In this document: in pieces, positions 44,203 through 53,251 of the stretch | How the letters are laid out: each line of letters opens with the position of its first letter | Numbering within the stretch: the first letter of the stretch is position 1 | Assembly: GCF_019402645.1 (NCBI RefSeq) | Contig: NZ_VKKS01000001.1 | Coordinates: forward strand, 1,635,542-1,699,541 | Source: Morganella morganii | Lineage (GTDB): Bacteria > Pseudomonadota > Gammaproteobacteria > Enterobacterales > Enterobacteriaceae | Direction: 5' to 3' | Length of the DNA stretch: 64,000 nt | The notes under the pieces: generated by a model | Databases searched by the model: none | The model's input: the letters and a program-made list of their open reading frames with translations, nothing else | Told to the model about the DNA's origin: nothing | Made by a program: the position numbers and the translations under genes

Positions 44203-44337
44203 ATGAAAAAAGTAAAAATTTTGCCATCGGATAAATTTCCGATGAATAACAACGTCCGGCGTTTACGTTACCAGCAAAAACGCGAAGCGCTGAAACGCAA
44301 CCCGAATACCCGATTTCCTGTCACTGTATATCTCTGA
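44203..44337 (+). CDS. Small basic protein
   Basis: A 44-residue, strongly basic product (MKKVKILPSDKFPMNNNVRR) lies between two operon genes and ends 11 bases before the next start. It has a weak GGA site. No family is recognised; the basic character suggests nucleic-acid binding. Confidence 0.55.
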   Translation: MKKVKILPSDKFPMNNNVRRLRYQQKREALKRNPNTRFPVTVYL

Positions 44338-44348
44338 GGTACCCGAAT

Positions 44349-45083
44349 ATGAGCCTTGAATTAGCCATTAAAGAAAACACCGAAGTCATGCGTCAGCTTA
44401 TTGCCGCAATGACCAGTACCAGTAATACATCACAAAAAACATTCGTCGCAGATACCAAACCCGAACCGAAAGCTGAAACCAAAAGCGAAACCAAACCGGC
44501 AAAAAATAAAGCCGAAAAAGTGGCTGAGATGCCGGTACCGGCGGATATCAACAGTCTGAACCTTGAGCAGCTCGTCCATCTGGCGGTCCTATTCCCGGAT
44601 GTTACCGAACCGGACAGCGGGCATATCGCCAAAGTTGACGCAACAATTAACGCCACCGGGGATAAACGTAACCGTCAGGCCGATGCGCTGGACAGCGCGC
44701 TGGCCGGTGTGAGTGAACTCAACGGTCTGTCCAATGCCGTCATTCTCGACCTCTGCGCGGAAATGGTTGCTCACTGGGACGATATCCCGGGCATCAGTGA
44801 GCGCCGGGAATTCGCTGTCGCTCTGCTGAGCGAAGGTAAAACGCTGTCAAATGATGGCGCCGAAGCCGAAGCCGAAGCCGAAGCCGAAGCCGAAGCCGAA
44901 CAGGATCCTAAAGTGCTTTTTGCACAGGCGGAACAATTAATCCTGCAGCTGGCGAAAGGTGGTTACCGTAACGAAGCGGTGGGAATTCTGAATACATTCG
45001 GCGCTAAGAAACTCGGCCAGGTGCCGGAAGACAAACTGGCGGAAGTCGTTGCGCTGGCTGAGAAAACATTAGCGGGGGAATAA
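44349..45083 (+). CDS. Hypothetical replication-operon protein with (Ala-Glu)7 linker
   Basis: The 244-residue protein has a charged, disordered N-terminus ([20 protein letters not shown]). A central helical domain follows (about 65-165), then a linker [16 protein letters not shown] encoded by seven GCCGAA repeats (44859-44900), and a C-terminal helical domain. It precedes the DUF2800 nuclease with only two bases between. The family is not recognised; an accessory role to the nuclease or polymerase is likely by position. Confidence 0.6.
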   Translation: MSLELAIKENTEVMRQLIAAMTSTSNTSQKTFVADTKPEPKAETKSETKPAKNKAEKVAEMPVPADINSLNLEQLVHLAVLFPDVTEPDSGHIAKVDATINATGDKRNRQADALDSALAGVSELNGLSNAVILDLCAEMVAHWDDIPGISERREFAVALLSEGKTLSNDGAEAEAEAEAEAEAEQDPKVLFAQAEQLILQLAKGGYRNEAVGILNTFGAKKLGQVPEDKLAEVVALAEKTLAGE

Positions 45084-45085
45084 CC

Positions 45086-46372
45086 ATGCCTGACGTTCAC
45101 GCGCGATTATCGCCCTCTTCGGCGCATCGCTGGTTACGCTGCAGCGGAAGTATCGCTCTGGAAGCCACGGTACCCGATAAGGAATCGCCTTTTGCGATAG
45201 AAGGTACCGCCGCGCACGCACTGGCCGAGCTGGTGCTGAGTAACCTGGCGGATCCGGAAAAAGAACACGGCAAAAGCGCACATTTTTATCTGAACTGCTA
45301 TCCGCTGAATAAAGCGGATACCCCGCAGGTCAACGATGAAATGGCAGACGCTGTGCAAACCTATGTCGATACCGTCTGGCAGCTGGCACAGGGGAAAGAG
45401 CTGCTTATTGAGCAACGTGTCGATTTTTCAGAGGTTATCGGTGTTGAAAACTCTTTCGGTACCGCTGACGCCATTATTATCGATGGCGATGAACTTCAGG
45501 TTCATGACCTGAAATACGGTAAAGGTGTTGCGGTCAGCGCTGAAAATAATGAGCAACTGCAACTGTATGCGCTGGGGGCGTTAGAACAGTTCAGTATGCT
45601 GTATGACTTTAAAACGGTCCGCATCTTCATTCATCAGCCGCGGCTGAACAGTGTCTCAGAATGGACAGTCAGCGTTGATGAACTCCAACAATTTGGGGAA
45701 CGGGCGCGGGAGGCCGCTGATGAAGTCGTTATCACTACCAATATCGCCAACTGTGACGGCGTGGAGTCTCTGCCGCCATCCAGCTTTAACCCCGGCGAAA
45801 AACAATGCCGGTTCTGTAAAGCGCGGGGCGGATTGTGTGCTGCCGAAGCACAGTATGCGTTAGACCTGGTGAAAGGTGATTTTACTGATTTAACAGCACC
45901 GGTTGAACCACAACTGAGTGATGCCACATCCCGCATTGCAGTGCTGACACCTGAACAGCTGGCTGATATTTACGCCGGTATCGATACAGTGGAAAGCTTC
46001 TGCAAAGCCCTGCGCAGCCGTGTATCGGATGAACTCAACGCCGGGCACTCTGTTCCGGGCTACAAACTGGTCACCGGTAAACCGGGCAACCGCGCGTGGA
46101 GAGATGAACAGGAAGCTGAAGCAACACTGAAAGGCTTCCGGCTGAAACGCGAAGAAATGTACAGCACGAAAGTGATCAGCCCGACACAGGCTGAAAAGAT
46201 TATCAAAAAAGAAAAACCACGCCGCTGGACAAAATTAGAAGCGCTGATCACACGGTCAGACGGCAAACCTACCGTTGCGCCGGAATCCGATCCGCGCCCT
46301 GCTCTCGTCATTAACCCGGAAACCGATTTCGACGATGTATCTGACGATGCACTCGCCGCAGACCTCATTTAA
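45086..46372 (+). CDS. DUF2800 RecB-like nuclease
   Basis: The 428-residue protein matches DUF2800, a PD-(D/E)XK nuclease related to RecB/Cas4. It begins [20 protein letters not shown]. The nuclease motif is [20 protein letters not shown] near residues 127-148, with the Gln motif [13 protein letters not shown] just after. A C-terminal cysteine group ([13 protein letters not shown], plus Cys19 at the start) could hold an iron-sulfur cluster. It probably acts in phage recombination or end processing with the next gene. Confidence 0.82.
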   Translation: MPDVHARLSPSSAHRWLRCSGSIALEATVPDKESPFAIEGTAAHALAELVLSNLADPEKEHGKSAHFYLNCYPLNKADTPQVNDEMADAVQTYVDTVWQLAQGKELLIEQRVDFSEVIGVENSFGTADAIIIDGDELQVHDLKYGKGVAVSAENNEQLQLYALGALEQFSMLYDFKTVRIFIHQPRLNSVSEWTVSVDELQQFGERAREAADEVVITTNIANCDGVESLPPSSFNPGEKQCRFCKARGGLCAAEAQYALDLVKGDFTDLTAPVEPQLSDATSRIAVLTPEQLADIYAGIDTVESFCKALRSRVSDELNAGHSVPGYKLVTGKPGNRAWRDEQEAEATLKGFRLKREEMYSTKVISPTQAEKIIKKEKPRRWTKLEALITRSDGKPTVAPESDPRPALVINPETDFDDVSDDALAADLI

Positions 46373-46389
46373 TTAAAAGGTGGAACCTT

Positions 46390-46941
46390 ATGAAAGTTAA
46401 ATTAACTAATGTCCGTCTGGCTTTTCCTGAACTGTTTGAAGCAACACAGGTCAACGGCCAGGGTGATTTTAAATTCCGTGCGGCCTTCCTGATCGACAAA
46501 AAACGCAAAGACCTGATTGATGCTATCGAGCAGGCAATCAAAAAGGTCGCAACAGACAAGTGGGGAGCCAAAGCGGAATCAGTACTGAAATCTATCCGTG
46601 GTAACTCCATGCGCTTTAACTTCCGCGACGGTGACGAAAAAGCAGAGTATGACGGCTACGCTGACCACATGTACATTGGTGCCAGCAACAAAGCCCGTCC
46701 GCTGGTTATCGACCGTGACCGCTCTCCGCTGACAGCACAGGACGGCCGTCCGTACTCCGGCTGCTACGTCAACGCGACGATCACCCTCTTCGCTTACGAC
46801 AACCAGGGCAAAGGCATTTCCGCATCCCTCGGCGGTGTTCAGTTCTACCGCGACGGTGACGCCTTCGCCGGCGGCGGTGTGGCCAGCGAAGACGACTTCG
46901 ATGATCTCAGTGTCGGTGAAGAGGAAGAATCACTGATTTAA
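46390..46941 (+). CDS. DUF2815 ssDNA-binding-like protein
   Basis: The 183-residue protein matches DUF2815, an OB-fold family related to T7 gp2.5 type single-strand binding proteins. Conserved features include KLTNVRLAFPELFEATQVNG, SKARPLVIDRDRSPL-like and the long acidic C-terminal tail (EEDFDDL-type, EEEESLI) used by SSBs to contact partners. It lies between the nuclease and the polymerase genes. Confidence 0.82.
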   Translation: MKVKLTNVRLAFPELFEATQVNGQGDFKFRAAFLIDKKRKDLIDAIEQAIKKVATDKWGAKAESVLKSIRGNSMRFNFRDGDEKAEYDGYADHMYIGASNKARPLVIDRDRSPLTAQDGRPYSGCYVNATITLFAYDNQGKGISASLGGVQFYRDGDAFAGGGVASEDDFDDLSVGEEEESLI

Positions 46942-46948
46942 TCATATC

Positions 46949-46986
46949 AAAATGCGTTAGCTAAAATAAAAGCTAGCGCATTAATT
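46949..46986. terminator. Bidirectional hairpin between the DUF2815 gene and the antisense cargo gene
   Basis: AATGCGTTAGCT (46951-46962) and AGCTAGCGCATT (46971-46982) can pair over most of their length; T- and A-rich flanks are present. Confidence 0.6.
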
Positions 46987-46990
46987 TCAG

Positions 46991-47638
46991 CTAACTTTCA
47001 GTTATTATCTTGTTAACTTTATCAACTATAGTGTTAATTTTAGATTTACTCGGAGAATTTACAAAAAAACCAATAGATATAATCGAAATAATAAATACAA
47101 CCAAAAGTAAAAGATAATACCTCCACGTTTCAAAAACATCTGGTGATTGTATATAAACAAGGAGTATAAATAAAGCCATCCATAACGCTAGGATGCAAGC
47201 CATTGATTTTTCCATCCAATAATTAACTGTATAGGCCACGTCTGTTTTGGCGTGCAAAGTACCTTTGTCAAGGTATAAGTATCGTTTTACTTTTTTCAAA
47301 ACAAACCAAATGTCGGGTGTAACAGCATGATGAGCTAAAACTATTTTCAAACTTCTAAACTCTTTACTCTTTTCTTGCGTAACGTCAGCCATAACAACAT
47401 CATTTATTTTAGCTTTAATATATTCCTTATCTGCTTCACTTAGGAAGTCATTATATTGAATTAAATACTCCTTATTTCTAACTAATCGTTTATTTTCACC
47501 TGATTTTAAATATTTCCGTCCAATTTTCAATAGAGCGATTAACGATGCGATAACCGAACCTATTAAACCTAAAATTGTTTTTATATGTTCTAAATACACA
47601 GAAAACGAACCTAAATCTTGCGTTGAGAAAAATATCAT
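46991..47638 (-). CDS. Membrane protein of unknown function, antisense cargo gene
   Basis: The 215-residue protein is encoded on the strand opposite to the replication operon, in A+T-rich DNA. It has one membrane segment near residues 20-40 ([20 protein letters not shown]), a basic cytosolic domain, and two C-terminal segments ([17 protein letters not shown] and [20 protein letters not shown]). I do not recognise it. The position and composition are those of a cargo gene; superinfection exclusion or abortive infection are guesses. Confidence 0.6.
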   Translation of the reverse strand: MIFFSTQDLGSFSVYLEHIKTILGLIGSVIASLIALLKIGRKYLKSGENKRLVRNKEYLIQYNDFLSEADKEYIKAKINDVVMADVTQEKSKEFRSLKIVLAHHAVTPDIWFVLKKVKRYLYLDKGTLHAKTDVAYTVNYWMEKSMACILALWMALFILLVYIQSPDVFETWRYYLLLLVVFIISIISIGFFVNSPSKSKINTIVDKVNKIITES

Positions 47639-47659
47639 TTACCCCCTCCCTCAATTATT

Positions 47660-49717
47660 ATGAAAAATATCCTCTGGCTCGACCTCGAAACGTTCAGTGA
47701 AAAGCCAATTAAATACGGTACGCATTCCTATGCGGAAACTGTGGAAATTATGCTTTTTGCATGGGCGATAAACAACAGTTCCGTTAATGTATGGGACATT
47801 ACAGATAAATCTCCTATGCCTGCGGAGTTAAAGCAGGCACTGACAGACCCCGACACTGTGATTTTTGCACATAACAGTCATTTTGACCGGACAATGCTGA
47901 ACCATGCCGGAATAAAAACAAACGTCCGCCGCTGGCGTGACACCATGGTTCAGGCACTGGCACACGGTTTACCGGGCGCACTGGCAGCGTTATGTGAAGT
48001 GCTCGGGGTACCGACAGACAAAGCGAAGGATAAAGAAGGTAAAGCCCTGATCCAGCTGTTCTGTAAGCCCCGCCCTAAAAATTCAGCCCTTCGCCGGGCA
48101 ACAGGCAAGACTCACCCGGAAGAATGGAAGCGTTTTATCGCCTACGCGGGACTCGATATTGAGGCCATGCGCGAAGTGCATAAACGCTTACCCGCATGGA
48201 ATTACAAAGATGAGGAACTGGCGCACTGGCACCGTGATCAGGAAATTAATGACCGTGGCGTTTGTATGGATGTGCGCCTGGCGGCTGCGGCGATTGAAGC
48301 CGTTGAGCAGGAACAAAAACGGCTCGCACGTCTGACACAAGAGCTGACAGATAACGAGGTTCAGGCGGCTACACAGCGGGACGCGCTGCTGCAGCATATA
48401 TCCTCGGCTTTCGGTGTTGAGCTGCCGGACATGCAGAAAAGTACACTTGAGCGGCGGATAAGTGATCCGGATATCCCGCTGCCCCTTCGCGAATTACTGG
48501 CTATCCGTTTACAGGCCAGCACCACCAGCACCAGTAAATACAAAGCCCTGATGAACGGTGTCAGTGCTGACGGACGCCTGCGGGGAACATTACAGTTCTG
48601 CGGGGCATCCCGTACCGGACGCTGGGCCGGTCGCCTGTTCCAGCCGCAGAACCTGCCCCGCCCGACACTCGATCAGGAAACGATTGATAACGGTATCGAG
48701 GCACTTAAAGCCGGATGTGCAGACCTGATTTATGACGACATCATGCAGCTGACCAGTTCAGCACTGCGCGGCTGCATTATGGCGCCGGAAGGTAAAAAAC
48801 TGGTTGTGTCTGACCTTTCCAATATCGAAGGCCGGATGCTGGCGTGGCTGGCCGGTGAAGCCTGGAAAATAAAAGCGTTCAGCGAGTTTGATAACGGCAT
48901 TGGTGCGGATCTGTATGAACTGGCCTACGCCCGCGCTTTCAATATCCCGCCTGATGATGTCGATAAGCACATGCGCCAGATTGGCAAAGTGATGGAGCTG
49001 GGGCTGGGTTACGGTGGTGGCGTTGCCGCTTTCCTGACATTTGCCCTGACCTACGGGCTGGATCTGGATGAACTGGCGGATGCCGCGTTACCTAATATCC
49101 TGCCAAAAGTTAAGCATGATGCGCTGAGCTGGTACCAGAAATCCGCTGAAACCCAAAAAACCTACGGCCTTAGTGAAAAGGTATTCATCACCTGTGATTC
49201 GCTGAAACGTATGTGGCGTAACGAACATCCGGAAACGGTCTCATTCTGGTACGAACTGGAAGATACCGTGCGCCGGGCGATAGCCTCACCGGGAACAACG
49301 TTTCCGTGCCGCAGGCTCAAAGTACGCCGGGATAAAGCCTGGTTACGCATCGTTCTGCCATCCGGCCGCGCCGTGTGCTACCCGTCCCCGCGTGTGGACA
49401 ACGGGCAGATCAGCTATATGGGTGTTAATCCCTACAGCCGCAAATGGCAGCGCCTGAAAACCTACGGCGGGAAACTGGTGGAAAACGTCACACAGGCCGC
49501 CGCCCGGGATGTTCTCGCCGGTAATATGCCGGTTATCGAAAATCACGGCTACGCCATTGTGTTGACAGTACACGATGAGGTTTTAACTGAGGCACCGGAC
49601 AGCACGGATTTCAGCCACGAACAACTATCCGCATTACTCGCGACCAATCCCCCGTGGGCGCCCGACCTCCCGCTCCGCGCCGGAGGCTTTGAGGCGTATC
49701 ATTACCGTAAGGATTAA
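47660..49717 (+). CDS. Family A DNA polymerase of the phage
   Basis: The 685-residue polymerase has an N-terminal 3'-5' exonuclease domain (WLDLETFSE, residues 6-14, and the [11 protein letters not shown] motif). Polymerase motif A is [18 protein letters not shown] near residues 384-401, motif [20 protein letters not shown] near 435, and motif C VHDEV near 637. It should copy the phage genome. The gene cluster nuclease-SSB-polymerase-VRR-NUC-SNF2 matches a module also known from phages of Gram-positive bacteria. Confidence 0.92.
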   Translation: MKNILWLDLETFSEKPIKYGTHSYAETVEIMLFAWAINNSSVNVWDITDKSPMPAELKQALTDPDTVIFAHNSHFDRTMLNHAGIKTNVRRWRDTMVQALAHGLPGALAALCEVLGVPTDKAKDKEGKALIQLFCKPRPKNSALRRATGKTHPEEWKRFIAYAGLDIEAMREVHKRLPAWNYKDEELAHWHRDQEINDRGVCMDVRLAAAAIEAVEQEQKRLARLTQELTDNEVQAATQRDALLQHISSAFGVELPDMQKSTLERRISDPDIPLPLRELLAIRLQASTTSTSKYKALMNGVSADGRLRGTLQFCGASRTGRWAGRLFQPQNLPRPTLDQETIDNGIEALKAGCADLIYDDIMQLTSSALRGCIMAPEGKKLVVSDLSNIEGRMLAWLAGEAWKIKAFSEFDNGIGADLYELAYARAFNIPPDDVDKHMRQIGKVMELGLGYGGGVAAFLTFALTYGLDLDELADAALPNILPKVKHDALSWYQKSAETQKTYGLSEKVFITCDSLKRMWRNEHPETVSFWYELEDTVRRAIASPGTTFPCRRLKVRRDKAWLRIVLPSGRAVCYPSPRVDNGQISYMGVNPYSRKWQRLKTYGGKLVENVTQAAARDVLAGNMPVIENHGYAIVLTVHDEVLTEAPDSTDFSHEQLSALLATNPPWAPDLPLRAGGFEAYHYRKD

Positions 49718-49788
49718 TACGAAATTGCATTTACCGCCTGTATATGCGATTTTTTTTATTAAAGGTTTTTATAAAAAGAGGTTTACAT

Positions 49789-49989
49789 ATGTCAGATAGT
49801 ATATATCTCGAATCCTTATATGAAGGTGAGGTCTGTCCTGCTACTGGAATTTGGACAGTTGGAGAAAATTCGCAGTTTGTCTCAAAAGAAGTATTTGAGA
49901 AAGAAATGTGTTGCTTAATAAAGGGAGGCGAACTTGCCCCCAAAGTACCATTTAACTTTCCGTACTGGGTTTTTCATCGCGAAGTATAA
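49789..49989 (+). CDS. Small hypothetical protein
   Basis: A 66-residue protein in A+T-rich DNA between operon genes. It reads YLESLYEGEVCPATGIWTVG then KVPFNFPYWVFHREV. The start at 49789 follows an AGAGG site. No family is recognised. It is plausibly a small cargo or host-takeover gene. Confidence 0.5.
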   Translation: MSDSIYLESLYEGEVCPATGIWTVGENSQFVSKEVFEKEMCCLIKGGELAPKVPFNFPYWVFHREV

Positions 49990-50068
49990 ATACCTAGTAA
50001 CTCCTTCCTTTCTAATATCTACTCAAATAATGCCCCGATCTTAGGGGCATTATCTATTAAGGTATCCT

Positions 50069-50287
50069 ATGGCATTCAAACATAATGACAGCCCGCTGTA
50101 CTTCCGCGCGGCGCGGGATGCTGTGCGTCTCGAACAGGCCGGTAAATACTGGGAAGCGTCAAAAGCATGGGCACAGGCGCACCGGCTGGCGCGCAGATTA
50201 AGTAACCAGCGGTGGAGTGAACACCGCTCTGATTTCTGCTTTACCCAGATTCAGCGGGAAAAGAATAAAGGTACCCGCGATGAGTAA
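50069..50287 (+). CDS. ANR-family small regulator
   Basis: A 72-residue helical protein with the ANR pattern YFRAARDAVRLEQAGKYWEA then KAWAQAHRLARRLSNQRWSE. ANR proteins bind and inhibit AraC-type or other regulators; phage copies are common. It overlaps the next gene's start by 8 bases. Confidence 0.75.
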   Translation: MAFKHNDSPLYFRAARDAVRLEQAGKYWEASKAWAQAHRLARRLSNQRWSEHRSDFCFTQIQREKNKGTRDE

Positions 50288-50552
50288 GGTACGTGAGGAT
50301 GTGATCGAAAGGCATCTGGTCAGCGAAGTGAAGAAGGCCGGCGGGATCGCCTATAAATTCGTCTCCCCCGGCCAACGGGCGGTGCCTGACAGGCTGGTTC
50401 TGCTGCCAGGCGGAAAAGTTATCTTTGTCGAGTGCAAAGCCCCCGGAGAAAAGCCCCGCCCCGATCAGTTGCGGGAACATGCGAGGCTTTTCGCTTTAGG
50501 GCATCAGGTTGTTGTTTTGGATAGTAAGAATCTGAATAAGATTTTACCCTAA
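50280..50552 (+). CDS. VRR-NUC domain nuclease
   Basis: The 90-residue protein is a minimal VRR-NUC (PD-(D/E)XK) nuclease, with DVIERHLVSEVKKAGGIAYK, VPDRLVLLPGGKVIFVECKA (catalytic D, E and K) and RPDQLREHARL. Stand-alone VRR-NUC proteins of this kind cut branched DNA and often lie next to SNF2 helicases, as here. Confidence 0.88.
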   Translation: MSKVREDVIERHLVSEVKKAGGIAYKFVSPGQRAVPDRLVLLPGGKVIFVECKAPGEKPRPDQLREHARLFALGHQVVVLDSKNLNKILP

Positions 50553-50563
50553 TATATTATTAA

Positions 50564-50713
50564 TTATGGCTTTTTAGGTGGTGGCGCGGGTTGTTGTACT
50601 TCTTGTCTGCTTGGTTGATAGCCATTTTTAACAAAATCACCATTAGGTCTTTGTATCAGCCTTTCAGGCGCCGTATTAGTATTTGGGGTTGTGTTCTTAT
50701 CTGATTTTGACAT
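50564..50713 (-). CDS. Small proline-rich partner of the DUF6338 gene
   Basis: A 49-residue hydrophilic protein (MSKSDKNTTPNTNTAPERLI) with a Pro-rich end (QPAPPPKKP). It starts 12 bases after the DUF6338 stop on the minus strand with an AGAGG site. The two form a separate antisense transcription unit inside the replication operon. No function is known to me. Confidence 0.65.
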   Translation of the reverse strand: MSKSDKNTTPNTNTAPERLIQRPNGDFVKNGYQPSRQEVQQPAPPPKKP

Positions 50714-50725
50714 CGTATTTACCTC

Positions 50726-51334
50726 TTATTGATCATCGCTAGGAAAATTAAATTTAAAAAATTCAATATATTCAATATCTTTAGATAAAATCAGTATACC
50801 TAATGTATCTTCTCGGGGGCGTTCAATCCCACCATCCCAATTTAGTTGCCAGTGTTCTTCCAAATAAATTTGCTCTGGTGCAGGTGCATTTGAAGCAAAA
50901 GAATTTCTATCGTATTTACCTCCTATTTGAGTCCCGCTTTTAAGAGTGACAATGACCCAACAACATTTTCTTAACCCAAAAAAATAATCCCACGCCATTC
51001 CAGTGGGATGAGGCAATAACCTACATAGCCACTTCCATGAGCGCATCCATACAAAAAACAAGGTTAATACTATTGGACTAATAAAAATTACAATTAAATA
51101 AAAAATAAAATATAAATTAAAATACTCAAAATAAAATCCACTATCTTGAACCCAGTAAATAGGGAAGCACCATATTCCATAATTAATACAGCTATATGCA
51201 ACCACATCAATTAATGCCTTAGACATATCTAAGGGAACGCTAGGGTGTAAAATATTATAAAACTTCATACTTAAAAACCCAGGAATAACAAAAATAACAA
51301 AAAGTATTAATTTATTTGTTTCCCAGATATCCAT
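50726..51334 (-). CDS. DUF6338 membrane protein
   Basis: The 202-residue protein has four membrane segments in the first 120 residues (LILFVIFVIPGFLSMKFYNI, YFIFYLIVIFISPIVLTLFF). A small cytosolic beta domain follows (WVIVTLKSGTQIGGKYDRNS then EQIYLEEHWQLNWDGGIERP), as in DUF6338. The family is widespread on mobile elements, and its role is unknown. With its 49-residue partner it looks like a self-contained cargo cassette. Confidence 0.72.
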   Translation of the reverse strand: MDIWETNKLILFVIFVIPGFLSMKFYNILHPSVPLDMSKALIDVVAYSCINYGIWCFPIYWVQDSGFYFEYFNLYFIFYLIVIFISPIVLTLFFVWMRSWKWLCRLLPHPTGMAWDYFFGLRKCCWVIVTLKSGTQIGGKYDRNSFASNAPAPEQIYLEEHWQLNWDGGIERPREDTLGILILSKDIEYIEFFKFNFPSDDQ

Positions 51335-51372
51335 TACATCCCCTTATTTAGGTAAACTCACGGTTCAATGTT

Positions 51373-52755
51373 ATGAAACTATTTACGCCTCGTCTATACC
51401 AAAATCTCATCCTCAGTCACGAAATCGATATTAAACGCTCAAATGTCTGGGCGGGTATGGGGATGGGAAAAACAGTCGCGACACTGACCGCGCTGGAAGA
51501 TTTGTTTATGGCCGGCAGTGAAACTAAACCGGCTCTGGTGCTGGCACCGTTACGGGTCGCCCATTCAACATGGCCGGATGAAGCGGTCAAGTGGAATCAC
51601 CTGCGTAATATAGATGTTCAGCCGATAATCGGCACAGCCAAAGAGCGCATGGCCGCTGTCAAGAATACTAATGCCAGCGTGTTTACCATTAATTATGACA
51701 ACCTGGTGTGGCTGGTTGAAATGATGGGCGATCACTGGCCTTTCGGTACCATCATTGCCGATGAAAGTACCCGGCTGAAATCGTTCCGCCTGCGGAAAGG
51801 CGGTAAACGTGCTGCGGCACTGGCAAAGGTTGCACACAAACACGCCGGCCGCTGGGTGAACCTGACCGGTACGCCATCCCCTAACGGACTGTTAGACCTG
51901 TGGGGCCAGGAGTGGTTTGTCGATCAGGGTCAGCGGTTGGGACGGACGTACAGCGCTTTTACCTCACGCTGGTTTAACAGCATTCAGTTCCCGGGACAAC
52001 AATGGTCAAAGCTGGAACCGTGGCCGTTCGCACAGGAGCAGATACAGTCAGCCCTGCGTGATGTGACTATCTCACTCAATGCCGCTGACTGGTTCGATAT
52101 CAAGGAACCGATCCATAACGTAATCCGACTCGAACTACCGGCCAAAGCCAGAAAACAGTATCAGGAAATGGAAAAAGAAATGTTTCTTGAGCTGGAAAAC
52201 AACGGTATCGAAGCACCGAACGCCGCAGCGAAAACCGTCAAATGTCTGCAAATCGCCAGCGGGGCTATTTATACCGACGATGATCACAACTGGTCTGAGT
52301 TACACGATACCAAAATTCAGGCACTGGAAAGTATCATCAACGAATCCGGCGGTACTCCGGTTCTGGTTGCCTACCACTGGAAGCACGATTTGGTACGCCT
52401 GCTGAAAGCCTTTCCGAAAGGTAAAAATCTGGATGCAGATCCGCAGACGTTACGTGACTGGAATGCCGGAAAAATACCGGTACTGTTCGCACACCCCGCC
52501 AGCGCCGGACACGGGCTTAACCTGCAGGACGGCGGTAACATCCTGGTGTTCTTTTCTCACTGGTGGGATCTGGAGCAGTACCAGCAAATCATTGAGCGCA
52601 TCGGTCCCACCCGGCAGATTCAGGCCGGATATAACCGCCCCGTTTTTATACATCACCTGATAGCCGCCGGCACGATGGATGAAGTCGTGATGGAGCGGCG
52701 AAACTCAAAACGTGAAATTCAGGATTTACTGTTAGAAGCAATGAAGAGGAAATAA
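51373..52755 (+). CDS. SNF2-type DNA helicase
   Basis: The 460-residue protein is a superfamily 2 translocase. It has Walker A GMGMGKT at residues 28-34, DEST (motif II) near 131, TGTPSPNGLLDLWGQ (motif III), and the second RecA lobe with PASAGHGLNLQDGGNILVFF and the arginine-containing ERIGPTRQ (motif VI). It belongs to the phage SNF2 group found with VRR-NUC nucleases and is likely a replication or recombination translocase. Confidence 0.88.
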   Translation: MKLFTPRLYQNLILSHEIDIKRSNVWAGMGMGKTVATLTALEDLFMAGSETKPALVLAPLRVAHSTWPDEAVKWNHLRNIDVQPIIGTAKERMAAVKNTNASVFTINYDNLVWLVEMMGDHWPFGTIIADESTRLKSFRLRKGGKRAAALAKVAHKHAGRWVNLTGTPSPNGLLDLWGQEWFVDQGQRLGRTYSAFTSRWFNSIQFPGQQWSKLEPWPFAQEQIQSALRDVTISLNAADWFDIKEPIHNVIRLELPAKARKQYQEMEKEMFLELENNGIEAPNAAAKTVKCLQIASGAIYTDDDHNWSELHDTKIQALESIINESGGTPVLVAYHWKHDLVRLLKAFPKGKNLDADPQTLRDWNAGKIPVLFAHPASAGHGLNLQDGGNILVFFSHWWDLEQYQQIIERIGPTRQIQAGYNRPVFIHHLIAAGTMDEVVMERRNSKREIQDLLLEAMKRK

Positions 52756-52759
52756 TATT

Positions 52760-53041
52760 GTGAAAAAAGATGAGCTAATTAAAGCCACACGGCAAATTAA
52801 ATACGAATCACGCGAGGCCATGAACAGTATGGACGATGATTATATTTCATTTCCCGCAGAACTGATTTACAGAATATGTGATGAACTACTCAAATACCAA
52901 CAGCTCACCCCATATGCCTGGGAATATAGAAACGCGAGAGGCTTAAGCTTTACTAAAGACAAAAATCAAATCGATCTCGTTAAAGACTATTGTCCTGACG
53001 CAAACATCATTGAATTATTTAAACTTGATACCTCCAAATAG
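52760..53041 (+). CDS. Hypothetical early protein
   Basis: A 93-residue soluble protein with a GTG start four bases after the helicase stop. It reads ELIKATRQIKYESREAMNSM then FPAELIYRICDELLKYQQLT. No family is recognised. Tight spacing suggests co-expression with the helicase. Confidence 0.55.
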   Translation: MKKDELIKATRQIKYESREAMNSMDDDYISFPAELIYRICDELLKYQQLTPYAWEYRNARGLSFTKDKNQIDLVKDYCPDANIIELFKLDTSK

Positions 53042-53053
53042 GATACAAACACG

Positions 53054-53251
53054 ATGGCAGAAGTAAAAGAACGTGACGACGATTTACTGACGATGAAAGA
53101 AGTTGAAGTGATCGTAACCCTGAAAAAATCTGCGATTTACGACATGATTAAAAGGAAGGAATTTCCCGCACAGCATAAAATCGGCAGTCGTGCCGCCCGG
53201 TGGCTGCGCAGGGAAATAAATGAATGGAAACTGCAAAAAACATCACACTAA
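53054..53251 (+). CDS. AlpA-like excisionase/regulator
   Basis: The 65-residue MerR/AlpA-like winged helix protein (LTMKEVEVIVTLKKSAIYDM then KRKEFPAQHKIGSRAARWLR) is typical of regulators and excisionases encoded next to P4-type integrases. It converges with int with a 4-base overlap and probably directs excision. Confidence 0.85.
   Translation: MAEVKERDDDLLTMKEVEVIVTLKKSAIYDMIKRKEFPAQHKIGSRAARWLRREINEWKLQKTSH

Noticed and set aside
44859..44900. GCCGAA x7 microsatellite as a phase-variation switch
   Set aside because: The unit is six bases, so gains or losses stay in frame and only change an Ala-Glu linker; on/off switching is not expected.
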